Notes under the pieces: generated by a model
Told to the model about the DNA's origin: nothing
Database searches by the model: none
Seen by the model: only the letters and a program-made list of their open reading frames with translations
Part shown: piece after piece, positions 7,935-16,441 of the stretch
Layout: each line of letters starts with the position of its first letter
Numbering within the stretch: the first letter of the stretch is position 1
Position numbers and translations under genes: made by a program
Assembly: GCF_002174305.1 (NCBI RefSeq)
Contig: NZ_MIJB01000009.1
Span: 186,001-250,000, forward strand
Length of the DNA: 64,000 bases
DNA from: Aeromicrobium sp. PE09-221
GTDB taxonomy: Bacteria; Actinomycetota; Actinomycetes; Propionibacteriales; Nocardioidaceae
Direction: 5' to 3'

Positions 7935-8901
7935 GATCGCCCGTCCTGGACAGGAACGCTTCGTCGCCCCGCTGGCCGAGACGCCGCTGGAGGAGACCGG
8001 TACGGTCGACACCTCCGCGCCGCCGGAAGGTCAGTGGAAGGAGGCCTGGAAGCAGCTGCGCAGCAACTGGATCTTCTGGGTCTCCGCCGTCCTGCTGCTG
8101 TTCATCCTCATCGTGTGCCTCTTCCCGGGGCTCTTCACCGATATCAACCCCCGCGCGGCCGATCTCGGCCGGAGCAAGGAGGGGCCGCAATCGGGCCATC
8201 CCTTCGGCTTCGACGCTCAGGGCTATGACGTCTACTCGCGGGTCATCCACGGTGCCCGCGCCTCGGTGACGGTCGGCATCCTGACGACCCTCTTCGTCAC
8301 CTTCGTCGGCCTGCTGACCGGTGCACTCGCCGGCTTCTACGGCAAATGGGCCGACATGCTCATCTCGCGTATCGCCGATGTCTTCTTCGCCATCCCGCTC
8401 ATCCTCGGCGCGATCGTGCTGCTGTCGGCGCTGAACAATGTGTGGTCCGGTCGCGGATACTGGGGAGGCGTCATCGCCGTCGTGCTGGTGCTCGCGGTCT
8501 TCGGCTGGCCGCAGATGACGCGTATCGCCCGCGGTGCGGTGCTGGAGGTCAAGAACCTCGAGTTCATCGACGCTGCCCGCGCGATCGGCTCCAGCAAGTG
8601 GAGCAATCTGCGTCGGCACGTCATCCCGAATGCCCTCGCTCCGGTGATCGTCACGGCGACCGTCTCGCTCGGCGTCTACATCGTGGCCGAGGCGACACTG
8701 TCCTTCCTCGGCATCGGACTGCCGACCAGTGTCGTCTCCTGGGGCAACGACATCGCGGCGGCCCAGTCCGAGGTCCGCTCGGGCCGCAACCTGCATGTGC
8801 TGTTCTTCCCGGCCGGCGCACTGGCGATCACCGTGCTGAGCTTCATGCTGCTCGGCGATGCCGTCCGCGATGCCCTCGACCCGAAGGCGAAGAAGTCATG
8901 A
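7927..8901 (+). CDS. Peptide ABC transporter permease, DppC/OppC type
   Basis: The partner permease of the upstream DppB-like protein, 324 residues. It has a long cytoplasmic N-terminus (about 50 residues) before the first membrane helix (IFWVSAVLLLFILIVCLFPG), the family motif HPFGFDAQGYDVYSRVIHGARASVTVGI, and an EAA loop DAARAIGSSKWSNLRRHVIPNALAPV near residue 215. Its start overlaps the previous gene by 8 bp. Its stop TGA (8899-8901) is part of an ATGA, where an unusual 88-bp element begins before the ATPase gene. Confidence 0.94.
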   Translation: MPEIARPGQERFVAPLAETPLEETGTVDTSAPPEGQWKEAWKQLRSNWIFWVSAVLLLFILIVCLFPGLFTDINPRAADLGRSKEGPQSGHPFGFDAQGYDVYSRVIHGARASVTVGILTTLFVTFVGLLTGALAGFYGKWADMLISRIADVFFAIPLILGAIVLLSALNNVWSGRGYWGGVIAVVLVLAVFGWPQMTRIARGAVLEVKNLEFIDAARAIGSSKWSNLRRHVIPNALAPVIVTATVSLGVYIVAEATLSFLGIGLPTSVVSWGNDIAAAQSEVRSGRNLHVLFFPAGALAITVLSFMLLGDAVRDALDPKAKKS

Positions 8902-8984
8902 GCGAGCGAAGCGAGCGAAGGATGGACACCTACGAATGCCGCCATCGGCCTATTGTGTTGTTCTTTCAGGCGGTGGCGGCATGA
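8898..8984 (+). CDS. 28-residue coupled mini-ORF within an 88-bp repeat (copy A)
   Basis: The ATG at 8898 overlaps the permease stop as ATGA. The frame ends in TGA at 8982-8984, which overlaps the ATG of the ATPase gene, again as ATGA. The peptide starts MSERSERRMDTYEC, continues RHRPIVLFF and ends QAVAA. Copy B at 35182-35268 encodes a peptide identical at 19 of 28 positions in the same arrangement. GCCGCCATCGGCCT (8938-8951) pairs with AGGCGGTGGCGGC (8968-8980) around a U-rich loop and one bulged G, and includes the Shine-Dalgarno-like AGGCGG of the next gene. I infer a leader peptide or coupling element. Translation is suggested by the conserved frame but unproven, and I know no named family. 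Confidence 0.6.
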   Translation: MSERSERRMDTYECRHRPIVLFFQAVAA

Positions 8985-8985
8985 G
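8898..8985 (+). repeat. 88-bp intergenic element, copy A (partner at 35182-35269)
   Basis: Ungapped comparison of the two copies gives about 71 identities in 88 positions. Conserved blocks are ATGAGCGAGCG, AGCGAGCGAA, CGCCATCGGCCT, AGGCGGTG and CGGCATGAG; the central and U-rich stretches vary. Both copies begin at the stop of the upstream gene and end at the start of the downstream gene, with ATGAG at each edge. That is as expected if an element duplicated or entered an ATGAG stop-start overlap. Confidence 0.75.
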
Positions 8986-10702
8986 TGAACGAATCGAAGC
9001 GGCCACCGAGCCGTTGCTGGAGATCACCGATCTGCAGGTGGCGTTCCGTGCGGGCAAGAGGGACATCCCGGCGGTCCGGGGCGCCAATCTGACGGTCTAC
9101 CCCGGGCAGACTGTCGCGATCGTGGGGGAGTCGGGATCGGGCAAGTCCACCACGGCCCACGCCATCATCGACCTGCTGCCCGGAACCGGCCACGTCACCG
9201 GCGGCACCATCCGTTTCGACGGACGCGACATCACGCACCTGAAGCGTCGCCAGCGTGAGGCCATCCGGGGCAGCCAGATCGGTCTCGTGCCTCAGGATCC
9301 GATGTCGAACCTCAACCCGCTGGTGCGAGTCGGGTCGCAGATCAAGGAGGCCCTCGAGGCCAACGACATCGCCAAGGGCAATGCCGCCGACAAGCGCGTC
9401 GTGGAGCTGCTGGAGGAGGCCGGGCTCCCCGATGCCCAGGCCCGCGCCCGCCAGTTCCCGCACGAATACTCCGGGGGCATGCGTCAGCGCGCGCTGATCG
9501 CGATGGGACTGGCAGCCCGGCCCAAGCTGCTGATCGCCGATGAGCCCACCTCGGCACTCGATGTCACGGTGCAGCAACAGATCCTCGATCACCTCGACTC
9601 GCTGACCGATGATCTCGGTGTCGCGGTCCTGCTCATCACGCACGACCTCGGGCTCGCGGCCGAGCGAGCCGACCACCTGGTAGTGATGTACAAGGGCCAG
9701 GTCGTCGAGTCCGGTCCGGCGCTGGAGATCCTGCAGCACCCGCAACATCCCTATTCGCAGCGACTCATCGCCTCGGCCCCGTCGCTCGCCTCGCAGCGGC
9801 TCACCGCGCAGACCCGTGCGGAGGTCCGCGAGAGCGCGGTCAAGACCGCCGGCGAGATCGTCGCCGAGCACGAGGGTGACGAGTTCGGGGGAGAAGCGAC
9901 GCGGATCGCCGTCGAGGCCAAGGAGCTCACCAAGGTCTTCAAGCTGCCCGCCGGGGGCTTGGGCCGAACGATCGACTTCACGGCGGTCGACGAGGTCTCC
10001 TTCTCGCTGCGGCGCGGCACCACCACGGCGATCGTGGGGGAGTCCGGTTCCGGCAAGTCGACCGTGGCGCGCATGGTCCTCGATCTGCTCGAACCCACCA
10101 GCGGCGCGGTGGAGTTCGACGGTGTGGACATCTCCACGCTGCGGAACAAGAAGGAGCAGCTGGCGTTCCGGCGGCGTGTGCAGCCGGTGTTCCAGAACCC
10201 CTACGCCTCGCTGGACCCGATGTACTCGATCTACCGGTCGATCGAGGAGCCGCTGCGCACGCACGATATCGGCAGCAGCAAGGAGCGCGAGGCGACCATC
10301 CGGGATCTGCTCGACAAGGTCTCGCTGCCCTCGGCGGTCATGCGACGGTTCCCCAATGAGCTGTCCGGCGGCCAGCGGCAGCGCGTCGCGATCGCGCGTG
10401 CTCTCGCCCTGCAGCCGGAGGTCATCATCCTCGATGAGGCGGTCTCGGCTCTCGACGTCCTCGTGCAGGCGCAGATCCTCAACCTGCTCAACGACCTGCA
10501 GGCCGAGCTCGGTCTCAGCTATCTCTTTATCACCCACGACCTCGCGGTGGTCCGTCAGATCGCCGACGAGGTGGTGGTGATGCAGAAGGGCAGGGCCGTC
10601 GAGCAGGCCTCGGTCGTCCAGGTCTTCGACCACCCGCGTGAGGAGTACACCCGCAAGCTCCTCGACGCGATCCCCGGTGGTTCCATCGATCTCGCCAGCT
10701 GA
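8981..10702 (+). CDS. Fused double ATP-binding protein of peptide ABC transporter (DppD-DppF type)
   Basis: One 573-residue chain carries both ATPase domains that power peptide import. The ATG at 8981 is used; upstream extension would run through the mini-ORF region in another frame. Domain 1 has Walker A VGESGSGKST (residues 48-57), signature YSGGMRQR near 163 and Walker B LLIADEPTSALD. Domain 2 has Walker A VGESGSGKST near 352, signature LSGGQRQRVAIARAL near 460 and Walker B VIILDEAVSALD. Each half is followed by the oligopeptide-transporter C-terminal extension (HPQHPYSQRL; HPREEYTRKLLDAIPGG). In many bacteria these are two separate genes. It belongs to the operon with the binding protein and permeases. 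Confidence 0.94.
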   Translation: MSERIEAATEPLLEITDLQVAFRAGKRDIPAVRGANLTVYPGQTVAIVGESGSGKSTTAHAIIDLLPGTGHVTGGTIRFDGRDITHLKRRQREAIRGSQIGLVPQDPMSNLNPLVRVGSQIKEALEANDIAKGNAADKRVVELLEEAGLPDAQARARQFPHEYSGGMRQRALIAMGLAARPKLLIADEPTSALDVTVQQQILDHLDSLTDDLGVAVLLITHDLGLAAERADHLVVMYKGQVVESGPALEILQHPQHPYSQRLIASAPSLASQRLTAQTRAEVRESAVKTAGEIVAEHEGDEFGGEATRIAVEAKELTKVFKLPAGGLGRTIDFTAVDEVSFSLRRGTTTAIVGESGSGKSTVARMVLDLLEPTSGAVEFDGVDISTLRNKKEQLAFRRRVQPVFQNPYASLDPMYSIYRSIEEPLRTHDIGSSKEREATIRDLLDKVSLPSAVMRRFPNELSGGQRQRVAIARALALQPEVIILDEAVSALDVLVQAQILNLLNDLQAELGLSYLFITHDLAVVRQIADEVVVMQKGRAVEQASVVQVFDHPREEYTRKLLDAIPGGSIDLAS

Positions 10703-10731
10703 GCACCGCCCTTGGGGAAGACCTCTCCGGA

Positions 10732-10760
10732 TTGACTCGTTCGAACACCTGTTCGATACT
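10732..10760 (+). promoter_or_regulatory. Promoter of the mutasome operon, leaderless
   Basis: TTGACT (10732-10737) and GATACT (10755-10760) are separated by 17 bp, a near-ideal housekeeping promoter. The GTG start of imuA' lies 6 nt after the -10 box, so transcription would begin at or within a base of the start codon, giving a leaderless mRNA. The SOS box fills the spacer. Confidence 0.8.
10741..10756. promoter_or_regulatory. SOS box (LexA operator) of imuA'-imuB-dnaE2
   Basis: TCGAACACCTGTTCGA matches the mycobacterial/actinobacterial LexA consensus TCGAAC-N4-GTTCGA at every fixed position. It lies between the -35 and -10 boxes, so LexA would block RNA polymerase until DNA damage. This agrees with the known damage induction of dnaE2 cassettes. 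Confidence 0.93.
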
Positions 10761-10766
10761 TGAGGG

Positions 10767-11408
10767 GTGTCCCAGGCTGCTCTGATCGATGACCTCCGCG
10801 CCAAGATGCGCGAGCTCGAAGGCCGCCCGCAGGTGGCCTCGATGCGGGTCCATCCGGTGCTGAACGGACTCGTGGACGTGCAGCCCGGACAGGTCTACAC
10901 CGTCGGAGCGGCGTCGTTGGCGATGCTGCTCATGGCCGGGCCCTCGGCGGAGGGGCAGTGGTCGGCCGTCATCGGGGCCACGGATTTCGGTCTGCAGGCG
11001 GCACAGGCCTTCGGCGTGGCACTGGAGCGCACCGTTCTGGTGCCCGATCCGGGAGCCGACTGGCTTTCCGTCACCGCCGCGCTGGTCGATGTCGTCCCCG
11101 TGGTGGTGGTCGCGGGGCGCACGATGGCCTCGCGCGATGCTCAGCGGATCGCTGCCCGGCTGCACGAGCATCAGGGCATCCTCATCGCGTGGGACACCGC
11201 CTGGCCGCGGGCCCGCGCCCACCTGCGATTGACCGATGTCCAGTGGCAGGGCACCGATCGAGGCGCTGGGCACCTGCGTGCCCGCCGGGCCACGATCGAG
11301 GTCCAGCACACCGGCCGTCCCCCGCGGAGGCGAGAGCTCTGGCTGCCGGACGACCACGGCCGGGTCCGTGTGGCCGATGAGCCACCGCAGTTGCGCAGGG
11401 TCGGCTGA
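10767..11408 (+). CDS. imuA': ImuA' mutasome accessory protein
   Basis: The first gene of the damage-induced mutagenesis cassette, 213 residues from a GTG. It resembles the actinobacterial ImuA' family (Rv3395c type), a distant RecA/SulA-like protein needed with ImuB and DnaE2 for translesion synthesis. VYTVGAASLAMLLMAGPSAEGQWSAVIG and LVDVVPVVVVAGRTMASRDAQRIAARL fit the RecA-like core, but the Walker A lysine motif is not conserved, as is usual for this family. The C-terminus is basic and proline-rich. The start follows a leaderless SOS promoter. Its stop overlaps the imuB ATG (TGATG). Assignment rests largely on gene order, which is very strong here. Confidence 0.87.
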   Translation: MSQAALIDDLRAKMRELEGRPQVASMRVHPVLNGLVDVQPGQVYTVGAASLAMLLMAGPSAEGQWSAVIGATDFGLQAAQAFGVALERTVLVPDPGADWLSVTAALVDVVPVVVVAGRTMASRDAQRIAARLHEHQGILIAWDTAWPRARAHLRLTDVQWQGTDRGAGHLRARRATIEVQHTGRPPRRRELWLPDDHGRVRVADEPPQLRRVG

Positions 11409-12925
11409 TGGCACGGGTGATGGTGCTGTGGTGCCCGGACTGGCCCGTCGTCAGTCACCTCGGGCCGGACACCCCCGCGGATGCTGCGATGGCGGTCATC
11501 GACGGTCAGGTCGTCGTCGCCTGCTCGGCCGCTGCGCGGAAGGAGGGGGTCCGTCGCGGCATGCGTCGGCGCGACGCCCAGGCGCGGTGTCCCGATATCA
11601 TCCTGTGCGCCCACGATCCCGCGGCCGATGCCCGGGCTTTCGAGCCGGTGCTCGATCTCGTCGAGGAGCTCTCCGCGCAGGTGGCGCCACTGCGGCCGGG
11701 GCTGTGCGGGATGACCGTGCCGGCGCGCTACTACGGCGGTGAGACCGCGGCGGCGGCCGTGCTCGCCGAGCAGCTCGTCGAACACGGGGTGTGGGACATC
11801 CGGTGCGGCATCGCGGATGATCTCTTCGCCGCCGAGCAGGCGGCCCGCCAGGCCCCGCCGCAGGACTCCGTGGTCGTGCCTCCTGGAGGGTCGGCGGATT
11901 TCGTCCGCGGACTGCCGGTGACGGTGCTCGGCGATCCCGAGATGGCCGATCTGCTGCGCCGGCTGGGCATCCGCACCTTGGGCGATTATGCGCGACTGGA
12001 GATCGCCGATGTCCGCACGCGCTTCGGGCCGAGCGGGGTGCTCGCCCATCGCTGGGCTCGAGGCGAGGATCCGAGACTCCTCAGGCGGCGAGAGATCCCC
12101 CCGGATCTGATCGGCCGGGTGCCGTTCGAGCCTCCGCTCGACCGCGTCGAGACGATCGCTTTCAGCATGCGTCGGGCGGCTGAGTCCTTCGTGTCCACTT
12201 TGGCTCGCCGTGGCGCGGTGGCCACGGCGATACGCATCGAGATCGACAGTGACGGGATGCTGTCCCACGCTCGTACCTGGCGGCATCCGCGCTGGTTCTC
12301 CTCATCGGACATCGTCGACCGGGTCCGCTGGCAGGCGCAGGTGCCCGGAGCGGTCACCGCGCCGGTCGATGAGATCCGGGTGATACCTGAAGCCGTCGAG
12401 CAGGTGAGCGACCACGCGGAGAGCCTGTTCGGGGACGGAGTGGATGAGGGAGTGGAGCGAGTGGTGGCGCGGGTGCAGAGTCTGACGGGGCCGGAGGCGG
12501 TACGAATGGCTGGGGTTCAGGGCGGGACGAGTCCGGGGGAGCGTCAGCTCGTCAGCACCTGGGGGGACCGACCGGCCGAGGTGCGCGATCTCGCCCGTCC
12601 GTGGCCGGGGTCGATCCCCGAGCCGGCTCCGGCGCGGGTCTTCGCCACACCCGAGCCCGCCCAGGTGGTGGGAGCCGAGGGGCAGCCGGTCGTCGTGACA
12701 GCTCGCGGCGGGCTGACGGGGGAGCCGGCGCGCTTCCGTCTCGGGGCGGACCAGCCGTGGCAGCCGGTCGCCGGGTGGGCGGGCCCCTGGCCGCTCGACG
12801 ATCTGTGGTGGGACGAGCACGCGGCCCGCCGGATCGCGCGCTTCCAGGTCGTCGGCGTCGACGGCAGTGCCTGGCTGATGTGCGTCGAGGACGGTCGATG
12901 GTGGACCGAGGCTCGCTATGACTGA
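11408..12925 (+). CDS. imuB: ImuB, catalytically inactive Y-family polymerase homologue
   Basis: An adaptor of the mutasome that links ImuA', DnaE2 and the beta clamp. The 505-residue protein starts ARVMVLWCPDWPVV where active Y-family enzymes have an acidic DxDxFFA motif, so the catalytic aspartates are missing, as in known ImuB proteins. The palm and fingers region continues with ACSAAARKEGVRRGMRRRDAQARCPDIIL. An HhH-like segment follows (LLRRLGIRTLGDYARLEIADVRTRFGP), then a long C-terminal region to a Trp-rich end (WWDEHAARRIARFQVVGVDGSAW). It overlaps imuA' by one base. dnaE2 follows after about 100 bp containing a palindrome. Confidence 0.92.
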   Translation: MARVMVLWCPDWPVVSHLGPDTPADAAMAVIDGQVVVACSAAARKEGVRRGMRRRDAQARCPDIILCAHDPAADARAFEPVLDLVEELSAQVAPLRPGLCGMTVPARYYGGETAAAAVLAEQLVEHGVWDIRCGIADDLFAAEQAARQAPPQDSVVVPPGGSADFVRGLPVTVLGDPEMADLLRRLGIRTLGDYARLEIADVRTRFGPSGVLAHRWARGEDPRLLRRREIPPDLIGRVPFEPPLDRVETIAFSMRRAAESFVSTLARRGAVATAIRIEIDSDGMLSHARTWRHPRWFSSSDIVDRVRWQAQVPGAVTAPVDEIRVIPEAVEQVSDHAESLFGDGVDEGVERVVARVQSLTGPEAVRMAGVQGGTSPGERQLVSTWGDRPAEVRDLARPWPGSIPEPAPARVFATPEPAQVVGAEGQPVVVTARGGLTGEPARFRLGADQPWQPVAGWAGPWPLDDLWWDEHAARRIARFQVVGVDGSAWLMCVEDGRWWTEARYD

Positions 12926-12945
12926 CCAGCACACCCCTCCGAGGC

Positions 12946-13008
12946 CAACTTTTGCCGGTTTATGGCCCTTTTCCCGGCCCACGGAGGGCCGTAACCCGGC
13001 AAAAGTTG
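12946..13008. repeat. Palindromic element, AACTTTTGCCGG family copy 1
   Basis: Left arm CAACTTTTGCCGGTTTATGG-CCC (12946-12968) pairs with 12986-13008 with two imperfect positions, around a 17-nt loop. It lies between imuB and dnaE2, about 20 bp before the dnaE2 start. A close relative lies just after dnaE2 (16442-16510). It could pause transcription within the operon or be a mobile palindrome. Confidence 0.8.
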
Positions 13009-13029
13009 TCCGAAGGGAGTGAGTGAACG

Positions 13030-16000
13030 ATGGGGTGGCATAACCCGGACATGTCCTGGCGTGAGCTGGAGTCCCGGCTCTCCGGGCGGGTCATCCGGCC
13101 GTCCGATCCGCCCGACGGTGGCGACGGTCCGGCCTGGTCGCGCAAGCGCGTCGCCTATCACCCAGGCGAGTCCGTCGAGCGTCCTGTCGATCCCGTGCCC
13201 TATGCCGAGCTGCACTGTCACAGCAACTACAGCTTCCTCGATGGTGCGTCGGCTCCCGATGCCCTCGTCGTGGAGGCGGTGCGGCTGGGCCTCTCCGCGC
13301 TTGCCCTCACCGACCACGACGGTTTCTACGGAGCCGCGCGCTTCTCCGAGGCCGCCACCGTGCACGGACTCGACACCGTCTACGGTGCCGAACTCTCGCT
13401 GGGGCTCACCGGTCCCCAGAGCGGGCGGCCCGATCCAGAAGGCGAGCACCTCCTCGTCCTGGCTCGAGGCGTCGAGGGGTATCACGCGCTCTCGGGGGCC
13501 ATCACCGATGCACAGCTCGCGGGCGACGAGAAGGGACGCCCGGTCTACGATCTCGATGCCCTCGCCGACCGGTTGCGGGACCGCGTGCTGGTGCTCACCG
13601 GATGCCGCAAGGGGGCGGTCCGCCGAGCGCTGGATCACGGCGGTGTATCGACGGCGGAGGCCGAGATACGCAGGCTCGTGGAGCGCTTCGGCGCCGACAA
13701 TGTCGTCATCGAGCTCCTCCACCACGGGTATCCGCAGGACTCCGATGTCAACGACGCCCTCGCCGAGCTGGCTCGTGAGGCGGTGCTGCCCGTCGTGGCG
13801 ACCGGCAATGTGCACGCCGCACTCCCCGAGGATGCTCGCCTGGCCCAGGCTTTCGCGGCGGTGCGGTCCCGGCGCAGCCTCGTGGAGATGCACGGCTGGC
13901 TCGGGCAACCGGGATATCTGCGATCCGGTGAGGAGATGCTGCGCCGCTTCGCGCGGTATCCGGGATCGGTGGAGCGCTCGGTGCACATCGCCGAGGAGGT
14001 GGGCTTCGACCTGCGCAAGGCCTCCCCGGCGCTTCCCCGCTTCCCCGTCGGCGAGGGGCATACACCGATGTCCTGGCTGCGCAAGCTCGTCCGGGAGGGG
14101 GCCGACCGCGTCTATGCCGATCGTCGCGAGGAGGCCGAGGAACGACTCCAGCGTGAACTCGCGGTGATCGAGGACAAGGACTTCCCCGGCTACTTCCTCA
14201 TCGTCCACCGCATCGTCACAGAGGCCAAGGACCGCGGCATCCTGTGCCAGGGGCGGGGATCGGCGGCCAACTCCGCGGTCTGTTATGCCCTGGGCATCAC
14301 CGCCGTCGACTCCATCGAGTACGAGCTGCCCTTCGAGCGGTTCCTCTCCGCCACCCGTGACGAGGAGCCCGATATCGATGTGGACTTCGACTCCGATCGT
14401 CGTGAGGAGATCATCCAGTGGGTCTATGACGAGTACGGGCGTCACAACGCCGCCCAGGTCGCCAATGTGATCAGCTACCGGCCCAAGTCGGCCGTCCGTG
14501 ACATGGCCAAGGCCCTCGGCTACTCGCCGGGTCAGCAGGATGCCTGGAGCAAGCGCATCGACTCGTGGTCGAAGGTCGAGGTCGACGATCCCGATGCTCC
14601 CGGCGCGCCTCCGCAGGCGGTCATCGATCTGGCCACGCGCGCCGCCGGGGCTCCCCGGCACCTGGGCATCCACTCCGGCGGCATGGTGCTCACCGCGCGC
14701 CCGGTCGGCGAGGTGGTGCCCATCGAACGCGCCCGTATGGACAACCGCACGGTGCTCCAATGGGACAAGGACGACTGCGCGTGGATGGGCCTGGTCAAGT
14801 TCGACCTGCTCGGGCTGGGCATGCTGGGCGCCCTCCAACACACCTTCGATCTCGTCGCGGAGCACACGGGGGAACGATGGGGTCTCGACACGATCCCCAA
14901 GGAGGAAGCCGGGGTCTACGACATGCTGTGCCGGGCCGACTCGATCGGGGTCTTCCAGGTCGAGAGCCGCGCGCAGATCGGTACCCTGCCGCGGCTGCGG
15001 CCGCGCAGGTTCTACGACCTCGTCATCGAGATCGCCCTCATCCGTCCGGGGCCGATCCAGGGCGGTGCGGTGCACCCCTATATCCGCCGCAAGCTGGAGC
15101 GTGAGCCGGTCGACTACCTGCACCCGTTGCTGGAGCCGATCCTGGAGCGCACCTTGGGTGTGCCTCTGTTCCAGGAGCAGCTCATGCAGATCGCCACCGA
15201 TATCGGGGGATGCTCCGGAGACGAGGCAGATCTGCTGCGCCGGGCGATGGGCTCCAAGCGGGGCATCGAGAAGATCGAGCGGCTGCGCGCGAAGCTCTAC
15301 GCCGGGATGAAAGCCAAGGGCATCAGTGACGAGGTCGCCGACATCCTCTACGCCCGGATCGAGGCCTTCGCCGACTTCGGCTTCGCCGAGAGTCACTCGA
15401 TCAGCTTCGCACTGCTGGTCTACGCGAGCTCCTGGCTCAAGCTGCACTACCCGGCTGCCTTCCTCGCCGGGCTGCTGCGGTCCCAGCCGATGGGCTTCTA
15501 CTCATCGCAGTCCCTCGTCGCCGATGCGCGACGCCACGGGGTCGAGGTGCGCCGTCCCGCTATCGAGGCCTCGATGGTGCATGCGGACCTGGAATCAGCC
15601 AGCGGGAACACCGGTGCGACCGGGATGGACTCCTGTGTACTGACCGAGCAGCCGCCGGTGCCTCCGTTCGTTCCGGATGCCGATCATCGTCTCGGGGATC
15701 ATCGGCGGGACGGCCACCATGCGGTGCGGCTCGGGCTGACGAGCGTGCAGCAGATCGGCCAGGCCGATGCCGAGCGCATCGTCGCCGCTCGACGTGAACG
15801 ACCTTTCCGCGATATGGCCGATGTGGCCCGGCGGGCGCGGCTGTCGGTCGCCCAGATGGAGTCACTGGCCACGGCGGGAGCCTTCGATGGGTTCGGTCTC
15901 TCGCGTCGTGAGGCATTGTGGAACGCCGGTTATATCGACCGTCCGGAGCAGTTGGAGGGTACAGCGGTCACGGCTGCGCCGCCGATGCTGCCGGGGATGA

Positions 16001-16437
16001 GCGAGGTCGAGGTGACCACCGCCGATCTGTGGGCGACGGGGATCTCACCGGGGGAGCACCCGCTGGAACACCTGCGGTCATTGTTGCGGGGCCACGGGGT
16101 GCTGGCGGTGACGGACCTGGCCGGCTATGAGACCGGTCGCCGGGTGCGGGTGGCCGGACTCATCACGCATCGCCAGCGCCCCTATACCGCGGGCGGCGTC
16201 ACCTTCCTCAACCTCGAGGACGAGACCGGCATGCTCAATGTCGTCGTCTTCGGCTCGGTGTGGCAGCGGCATCGGCGGGTGGCGCGCAATGCCGCAGGGG
16301 TGGTGGTGCGCGGAGTGGTGGAGCACAGCGACGGCGCGGTCAACCTCAAGGCCGAGACCCTCGAACGCATCGAATCGCTCTACCCCGAGGCCGCCTCCGC
16401 GCTCCCCGCCAAGCACCGTGCCCGCGACTTCCGCTAG
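13030..16437 (+). CDS. dnaE2: Error-prone DNA polymerase III alpha subunit DnaE2
   Basis: The damage-inducible C-family polymerase that carries out translesion synthesis with ImuA'/ImuB. The ATG at 13030 gives 1135 residues, slightly long for DnaE2. The N-terminal PHP domain has AELHCHSNYSFLDGASAPDAL (from about residue 58) and ALTDHDGFYGAARF. The polymerase core has GRGSAANSAVCYALGIT near 408, the catalytic aspartates in PDIDVDFDSDRREE near 446, and ERTLGVPLFQEQLMQIA. An HhH segment (RARLSVAQMESLATAGAFDGFGLSR) and an OB-fold (RVAGLITHRQRPYTAGGVTFLNLEDETG near 1038) follow. It lacks the strong C-terminal clamp motif expected of replicative DnaE1. It is last in the SOS operon. Confidence 0.95.
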   Translation: MGWHNPDMSWRELESRLSGRVIRPSDPPDGGDGPAWSRKRVAYHPGESVERPVDPVPYAELHCHSNYSFLDGASAPDALVVEAVRLGLSALALTDHDGFYGAARFSEAATVHGLDTVYGAELSLGLTGPQSGRPDPEGEHLLVLARGVEGYHALSGAITDAQLAGDEKGRPVYDLDALADRLRDRVLVLTGCRKGAVRRALDHGGVSTAEAEIRRLVERFGADNVVIELLHHGYPQDSDVNDALAELAREAVLPVVATGNVHAALPEDARLAQAFAAVRSRRSLVEMHGWLGQPGYLRSGEEMLRRFARYPGSVERSVHIAEEVGFDLRKASPALPRFPVGEGHTPMSWLRKLVREGADRVYADRREEAEERLQRELAVIEDKDFPGYFLIVHRIVTEAKDRGILCQGRGSAANSAVCYALGITAVDSIEYELPFERFLSATRDEEPDIDVDFDSDRREEIIQWVYDEYGRHNAAQVANVISYRPKSAVRDMAKALGYSPGQQDAWSKRIDSWSKVEVDDPDAPGAPPQAVIDLATRAAGAPRHLGIHSGGMVLTARPVGEVVPIERARMDNRTVLQWDKDDCAWMGLVKFDLLGLGMLGALQHTFDLVAEHTGERWGLDTIPKEEAGVYDMLCRADSIGVFQVESRAQIGTLPRLRPRRFYDLVIEIALIRPGPIQGGAVHPYIRRKLEREPVDYLHPLLEPILERTLGVPLFQEQLMQIATDIGGCSGDEADLLRRAMGSKRGIEKIERLRAKLYAGMKAKGISDEVADILYARIEAFADFGFAESHSISFALLVYASSWLKLHYPAAFLAGLLRSQPMGFYSSQSLVADARRHGVEVRRPAIEASMVHADLESASGNTGATGMDSCVLTEQPPVPPFVPDADHRLGDHRRDGHHAVRLGLTSVQQIGQADAERIVAARRERPFRDMADVARRARLSVAQMESLATAGAFDGFGLSRREALWNAGYIDRPEQLEGTAVTAAPPMLPGMSEVEVTTADLWATGISPGEHPLEHLRSLLRGHGVLAVTDLAGYETGRRVRVAGLITHRQRPYTAGGVTFLNLEDETGMLNVVVFGSVWQRHRRVARNAAGVVVRGVVEHSDGAVNLKAETLERIESLYPEAASALPAKHRARDFR

Positions 16438-16441
16438 TCCC

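Noticed and set aside
12916..15447. Minus-strand ORF (843 codons) opposite dnaE2
   Set aside because: Shadow of the well-defined DnaE2 frame.
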